Shown piece by piece: positions 15,235 through 19,036 of a stretch of 19,036 nt of DNA. This stretch comes from Gammaproteobacteria bacterium (GTDB taxonomy: Bacteria > Pseudomonadota > Gammaproteobacteria > UBA9214). Under the pieces are notes generated by a model. It did not search any database. It saw only the letters and a program-made list of their open reading frames with translations, and was not told where the DNA came from. The stretch is taken from positions 1 through 19,036 of the forward strand of contig DAOVVG010000018.1 in NCBI GenBank assembly GCA_030632175.1, written 5' to 3'. Position numbers and translations under genes: made by a program. How positions within the stretch are numbered: position 1 is the first letter of the stretch; each line of letters opens with the position of its first letter.

Positions 15235-15653
15235 CAGCGACGGTCACGCAGTTTCTTGATCGCGGCAAGCTGTGCCATCGATTGTGCCAGCTCGGCCTGT
15301 GCCTTGGCATAGTCAATATCGGCTGTCTTGTCGGCCAGCATTTTCTCGGCGCGTTCCCTGGCTTCCAGTGCCTGGGCTTCATCCAGGTCATCAGCGCGAA
15401 TCGCAGTATCCGAGAGTACCGTGACCACATGCGGCTGGATTTCCAGTATGCCGCCGGACACAAAAAATGACAGCTCCTCGCCTTCCTGGGTCTGCACCCG
15501 TACTTCGCCGGGTTTCAGACGGGTCAGCAACGGGGCATGACGCGGTGCAATACCGACCTCGCCCATTTCGGCGGGTGCAAATATCATCGTTGCCGTGCCC
15601 GAAAAAATTTCGGCTTCGGCGCTGACGATGTCAACGTGCAGTGTCATGGCCAT
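15234..15653 (-). CDS. atpC: ATP synthase F1 subunit epsilon
   Basis: A 139-residue subunit, equal in length to E. coli AtpC. It is part of the central stalk of F1 and couples rotation and restrains ATP hydrolysis. The N-terminal beta-sandwich (about 1-85) contains M-A-M-T-L-H-V-D-I-V-S-A-E, R-H-A-P-L-L-T-R-L-K-P-G and FFVSGGILEIQPHVVTVLSD. DLDEAQALEARERAEKML begins the two C-terminal helices. The start at 15653 (MAMT) matches E. coli. It lies 12 bases after atpD and overlaps the SlyD-like gene by one base. Confidence 0.96.
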   Translation of the reverse strand: MAMTLHVDIVSAEAEIFSGTATMIFAPAEMGEVGIAPRHAPLLTRLKPGEVRVQTQEGEELSFFVSGGILEIQPHVVTVLSDTAIRADDLDEAQALEARERAEKMLADKTADIDYAKAQAELAQSMAQLAAIKKLRDRR

Positions 15654-15665
15654 CTGGTTAATCCG

Positions 15666-17042
15666 TTACAGGCTCTTGGCCTTCTCGACAGCTTCTTCAA
15701 TGCTGCCGACCATATAGAACGCCTGCTCTGGCAGGTCATCGTAGTCACCGTTAACGATGCCCTTGAAGCCGGAGATGGTGTCTTTCAGGGACACGTAGGC
15801 ACCCGGCGTACCGGTGAAGGTCTCGGCAACGAAAAACGGTTGTGACAGGAAGCGCTGAATCTTGCGCGCCCGGGTCACTGCCAGCTTGTCTTCTTCCGAC
15901 AGCTCGTCCATACCAAGAATGGCGATAATATCCTTGAGTTCCTTGTAACGTTGCAGCGTGCCCTGTACCGCCCGGGCGGTATCGTAATGATCGGAGCCGA
16001 CCACATTGGGGTCGAGAATACGCGAGGTAGAATCCAGTGGATCCACAGCCGGGTAGATACCCAGCTCGGCAATCTGGCGTGACAGCACCAGCGTCGCATC
16101 GAGGTGGGCAAACGTGGTTGCCGGTGACGGGTCAGTCAAGTCATCCGCCGGCACATAGACGGCCTGGAAGGAGGTGATCGAACCGGTCTTGGTGGAGGTA
16201 ATGCGCTCCTGCAGCACGCCCATTTCCTCGGCCAGTGTTGGCTGGTAGCCCACCGCTGACGGCATACGTCCAAGCAGTGCGGACACCTCGGTACCAGCGA
16301 GGGTGTAGCGGTAAATATTATCGATAAACATCAGCACGTCACGGCCTTCGTCACGGAAATGCTCGGCCATGGTCAGGCCGGTCAGCGCGACACGCAGGCG
16401 GTTGCCCGGTGGCTCGTTCATCTGGCCGTACACCAGTGACACCTTGTCGATAACACCGCCTTCACGCATTTCATGGTAGAAGTCGTTACCTTCACGGGTA
16501 CGCTCACCGACACCTGCGAATACCGAGTAGCCACTGTGTTCCACGGCGATGTTTCGAATCAGTTCCATCAGAGTAACGGTCTTGCCGACGCCGGCGCCGC
16601 CAAACAGGCCGACCTTGCCGCCCTTGACGATCGGCATGATCAGGTCGATGACCTTGATGCCGGTCTCCAGCACTTCCATCGCTGCCGCCTGATCGGCAAA
16701 CTTCGGCGCAGGCCGGTGAATTGGCAATGTCACCTCGGCACCAATGTCACCGGCGTTGTCCACCGGGTTACCGAGTACATCCATGATACGACCGAGGGTC
16801 TTTTCACCCACCGGCACCATAATGGGTTCACCCGTGTTGAGCACTTCCAGACCGCGGCGTACGCCGTCTGTTGAACCCATGGCGATGGTACGCACCACGC
16901 CGTCACCCAGCTGCTGCTGTACTTCCAGGGTCAGGTCAGCTGCATCAACCTTCAGGGCATCATAGATCTTCGGTACGCTGTCGCGCGGGAATTCCACGTC
17001 GACAACCGCGCCGATGATTTCAACAATATTGCCAGCACTCAT
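15666..17042 (-). CDS. atpD: ATP synthase F1 subunit beta (catalytic)
   Basis: A 458-residue catalytic subunit (E. coli 460). It forms the alpha3-beta3 ring that makes ATP from ADP and phosphate. Walker A GGAGVGKT lies near 148-155 with V-T-L-M-E-L-I after it; the catalytic Glu is in G-E-R-T-R-E-G-N-D near 180; the Walker B strand is VLMFIDNIYRYTLAGTE near 240; ALLGRMPSAVGYQPTL follows; and DELSEED near 380 is the contact loop for gamma and epsilon. The C terminus ends M-V-G-S-I-E-E-A-V-E-K-A-K-S-L. A GAGGAAAA site precedes the ATG at 17042. It is separated from atpG by 124 bases that hold a REP hairpin, far longer than the usual short atpG-atpD gap. Confidence 0.97.
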   Translation of the reverse strand: MSAGNIVEIIGAVVDVEFPRDSVPKIYDALKVDAADLTLEVQQQLGDGVVRTIAMGSTDGVRRGLEVLNTGEPIMVPVGEKTLGRIMDVLGNPVDNAGDIGAEVTLPIHRPAPKFADQAAAMEVLETGIKVIDLIMPIVKGGKVGLFGGAGVGKTVTLMELIRNIAVEHSGYSVFAGVGERTREGNDFYHEMREGGVIDKVSLVYGQMNEPPGNRLRVALTGLTMAEHFRDEGRDVLMFIDNIYRYTLAGTEVSALLGRMPSAVGYQPTLAEEMGVLQERITSTKTGSITSFQAVYVPADDLTDPSPATTFAHLDATLVLSRQIAELGIYPAVDPLDSTSRILDPNVVGSDHYDTARAVQGTLQRYKELKDIIAILGMDELSEEDKLAVTRARKIQRFLSQPFFVAETFTGTPGAYVSLKDTISGFKGIVNGDYDDLPEQAFYMVGSIEEAVEKAKSL

Positions 17043-17075
17043 GATGTTTTCCTCATAATCTTCAATCTTTTAACC

Positions 17076-17147
17076 TGTAGGAGCGGATCTCGTCCGCGAT
17101 TCTCTCGTCACCTGAAAAACAAATCGCGGACGAGATCCGCTCCTACA
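17076..17147. repeat. REP-type inverted pair (REPIN), copy 2, between atpG and atpD
   Basis: A perfect 25-bp inverted repeat (17076-17100 and 17123-17147) with a 22-base loop. Each arm begins T-GTAG and contains the imperfect palindrome GCGGATCTCGTCCGC, then GAT. A GTAG tetranucleotide plus short palindrome is the form of REP units spread by RAYT transposases. In the transcript the two arms fold into one long hairpin, about 33 bases upstream of the atpD start. Confidence 0.87.
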
Positions 17148-17166
17148 ATAAATTTATAAACCCGTA

Positions 17167-18027
17167 CTAAACCGCCGCGGCACCGCTGACGATTTCGGAA
17201 ATTTCCTGGGTAATCGCTGCCTGCCGCGCCTTGTTGTAGATCAGCTGCAGCTCGTCAATCAGGTCACCGGCATTATCGGTCGCCGACTTCATGGCCACCA
17301 TGCGTGCCGCCTGCTCGCAGGCCACGTTCTCGACCACGCCCTGGTAGACCAGTGATTCGATATAGCGAATCATCAGTGCGTCCATGACCAGCTTTGACTC
17401 CGGCTCATAGATATAATCCCAGTGTGTCTTCAGCTGCTCATCGGCCTCACCCGCCACCGGAATCAGCTGCCTGATCACCGGGTTCTGGCTCATGGTGTTC
17501 TCGAAGACGTTGTGTGCCAGGCACAGGCGGTCAATCTTGCCCTCTTCATAGGCGTCCAGCATGACCTTGACAGTACCGATCAGCTCAATGATCGACGGCG
17601 CATCGCCAAGATGCGTGGCGGTCGCGGTAATATTGCCGCTAAGGCGCTTGAAAAAAGCATTACTCTTGGTACCGATCAGCGTCAGATCGATCTCCAGGCC
17701 CGCGTCATCCCATTCCTTCATGGCATTGATCACTGACTTGAACAGGTTGATGTTCAATCCGCCACAAAGACCGCGGTCGGTCGAAATAATAATCAGGCCA
17801 ACCCGTTGTGCCTCGCGCTCGACCAGGTAGGGATGGTGATATTCCGGATGGGCGTGCGACACGTGCGCCACCACATTCTGTATCTTGTCCGCATAGGGGC
17901 GCGTCGCCAGCATGCGCTCCTGCGCCTTGCGCATCTTGCTCGCGGCCACCATTTCCATCGCCTTGGTGATCTTCTGCGTGTTCTTGATGCTCGCAATCTT
18001 GGTGCGGATTTCTTTCGCGCCTGCCAT
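17167..18027 (-). CDS. atpG: ATP synthase F1 subunit gamma
   Basis: A 286-residue rotor-shaft subunit (E. coli 287). It turns inside the alpha3-beta3 ring and couples proton flow in F0 to ATP synthesis. The N-terminal helix M-A-G-A-K-E-I-R-T-K-I-A-S-I-K-N-T-Q-K-I-T-K-A-M-E-M-V-A-A-S-K-M-R-K is typical, as are IIISTDRGLCGGLN near 75-90 and the C-terminal helix with ATDNAGDLIDELQLIYNKAR and Q-A-A-I-T-Q-E-I. An AGG-TTAGG stretch precedes the ATG. It is flanked on both sides by REP hairpins. Its stop is TAG. Confidence 0.97.
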   Translation of the reverse strand: MAGAKEIRTKIASIKNTQKITKAMEMVAASKMRKAQERMLATRPYADKIQNVVAHVSHAHPEYHHPYLVEREAQRVGLIIISTDRGLCGGLNINLFKSVINAMKEWDDAGLEIDLTLIGTKSNAFFKRLSGNITATATHLGDAPSIIELIGTVKVMLDAYEEGKIDRLCLAHNVFENTMSQNPVIRQLIPVAGEADEQLKTHWDYIYEPESKLVMDALMIRYIESLVYQGVVENVACEQAARMVAMKSATDNAGDLIDELQLIYNKARQAAITQEISEIVSGAAAV

Positions 18028-18047
18028 TACCCTAACCTGTGGTTAAT

Positions 18048-18116
18048 TGTAGGAGCGGATCTTGTCCGCGATTGTTTTTCCACACACCGCAATCGCGGAC
18101 GAGGTCCGCTCCTACA
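18048..18116. repeat. REP-type inverted pair (REPIN), copy 3, between atpA and atpG
   Basis: Inverted arms at 18048-18072 and 18092-18116 with a 19-base loop; the arms pair except at two positions. Each begins TGTAGGAGCGGA and ends GTCCGCGAT, the same family as copies 1 and 2. It fills most of the 109-base atpA-atpG gap and lies about 21 bases upstream of the atpG start. Confidence 0.87.
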
Positions 18117-18136
18117 GGATTTCATAGTTGTTTCGG

Positions 18137-19036
18137 TTACCACGTTCCGGTTGCCTTGAAATCTTCAACCGCAGCGCGCAGACCGGACTCGATCTCGTCG
18201 TTGTAATCACCCGTGTCGTTGATCTTGTCCATCAACGTAGCATGGCTGGCACGCATGTAACCATGCAGTGCATGTTCAAAATCAACCACCTTGTCATTGT
18301 CGACGTCGTCCAGGTAACCCTGGTCGACGGCAAACAGTGACACGGCCATTTCGGCCACCGACAGCGGTGAATACTGTTTCTGCTTCATCAACTCGGTGGC
18401 GCGCTTGCCGCGTTCCAGCTGCTTGCGGGTGGCTTCATCGAGATCCGAGGCAAACTGCGAGAACGCCGCGAGCTCTCGATACTGCGCCAGTGCCAGGCGA
18501 ATACCACCGCCGAGCTTTTTGATAATCTTGGTCTGCGCTGCACCACCGACACGCGACACTGACAGGCCGGCGTTGATGGCCGGGCGAATACCGGCGTTGA
18601 ACAGGTCGGATTCCAGAAAGATCTGGCCGTCAGTAATGGAAATAACGTTGGTAGGCACGAAGGCCGACACGTCACCGGCCTGCGTTTCAATGATTGGCAA
18701 TGCCGTCAGCGAACCGGTCTTGCCCTTCACTGCACCATTGGTGCGTTTCTCAACATCGGCTTCATTGATGCGTGAAGAACGCTCCAGCAGACGTGAATGC
18801 AGATAGAAAACATCACCCGGATAGGCTTCACGACCCGGCGGGCGCCGCAGCTACAGTGAGACCTGACGGTAGGCCCAGGCCTGCTTGGTGAGATCGTCAT
18901 AAATAATCAGCGCATCCTCACCGCGATCGCGGAAGTATTCGCCCATGGTACAACCGGCATACGGGGCGATGTACTGCATGGCAGCCGACTCGGCCGCAGC
19001 AGCAGCAACGATAATGGTGTGCTCCATGGCGCCGTG
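18137..19036 (-). CDS. atpA: ATP synthase F1 subunit alpha, 3' part, interrupted by an in-frame TAG
   Basis: The last 299 codon positions of atpA (E. coli AtpA is 513 residues); the 5' part lies beyond the right edge. Alpha is the non-catalytic nucleotide-binding subunit of the F1 ring. Visible conserved blocks: MGEYFRDRGEDALIIYDDL, KQAWAYRQVSL, LRRPPGREAYPGDVFYLHSR, GSLTALPIIETQAGDVSAFV, PTNVISITDGQIFLESDLFN, and the C-terminal helices ending E-D-F-K-A-T-G-T-W. At 18851-18853 (minus strand TAG) the reading frame stops exactly where the family has the middle Leu of SLLLRRPP; the frame continues correctly on both sides with no indel. From this sequence alone the gene would be cut. A base-call error, a recent lesion or read-through are all possible. 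A fragment starting at an internal Met codon would not be functional. Confidence 0.88.

Noticed and set aside
7478..18116. CRISPR-like repeats
   Set aside because: The three repeats are palindromic pairs far apart, without regular spacers, and fit REPINs.
18137..18730. A separate short gene beginning at the internal Met codon of atpA
   Set aside because: It is only the C-terminal part of alpha; conserved alpha sequence continues in frame upstream on both sides of the TAG.
18851..18853. General reassignment of TAG to an amino acid
   Set aside because: glmU, the SlyD-like gene and atpG all end in TAG at the expected family C termini.

Overview
The window is a piece of a gammaproteobacterial chromosome, probably near the origin. 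Reading minus-strand genes in their own direction, the order atpA-atpG-atpD-atpC ... glmU-glmS is the classic gammaproteobacterial arrangement. uvrD and a DUF2782 gene (often a neighbour of polA) are also usually found in this part of the chromosome. AtpC, AtpD, AtpG, GlmU, GlmS and UvrD all look like the E. coli or Pseudomonas proteins in length and motifs. I cannot name the genus; the high-GC coding bias and the REP-type repeats would suit an environmental, non-enteric lineage.

Layout. 177-530 (+): small exported DUF2782 protein. 582-2521 (+): the two membrane subunits (DctQ, DctM) of a TRAP transporter, translationally coupled. 2628-3191 (+): PagL-like lipid A deacylase. 3235-4341 (-): a TakP/FcbT1-type TRAP solute-binding protein that faces the permease genes and carries both a twin-arginine motif and a lipobox. 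4342-4589: regulatory gap with a good promoter and a 38-bp dyad. 4590-7466 (+): membrane-bound PAS-PAS-GGDEF-EAL cyclic-di-GMP protein. 7588-9759 (-): UvrD helicase. 9915-10829 (+): two tandem paralogous membrane-anchored proteins with an identical four-cysteine pattern and an Arg-rich tail, function unknown. 10842-11135 (-): small four-cysteine protein with a TTG start. 11363-14573 (-): glmU-glmS, making UDP-GlcNAc. 14746-19036 (-): SlyD-like prolyl isomerase, then atpC, atpD, atpG and the 3' part of atpA, running off the right edge.

What stands out. (1) atpA has an in-frame TAG exactly where the family has the middle Leu of its SLLLRRPPGR motif, while the frame is intact on both sides. TAG also ends three other genes here, so this is either a sequence error, a real lesion or read-through. 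(2) Three copies of one REP-type hairpin (REPIN) occur, two of them inside the atp operon on either side of atpG. (3) A SlyD-like chaperone overlaps atpC by one base, so a folding factor is coupled to ATP synthase expression. (4) The tandem Cys4/Arg-tail proteins and the small Cys4 protein next to them look like an undescribed set. I see no CRISPR, phage, transposase, tRNA or rRNA, and no stretch over 300 bases without a gene.
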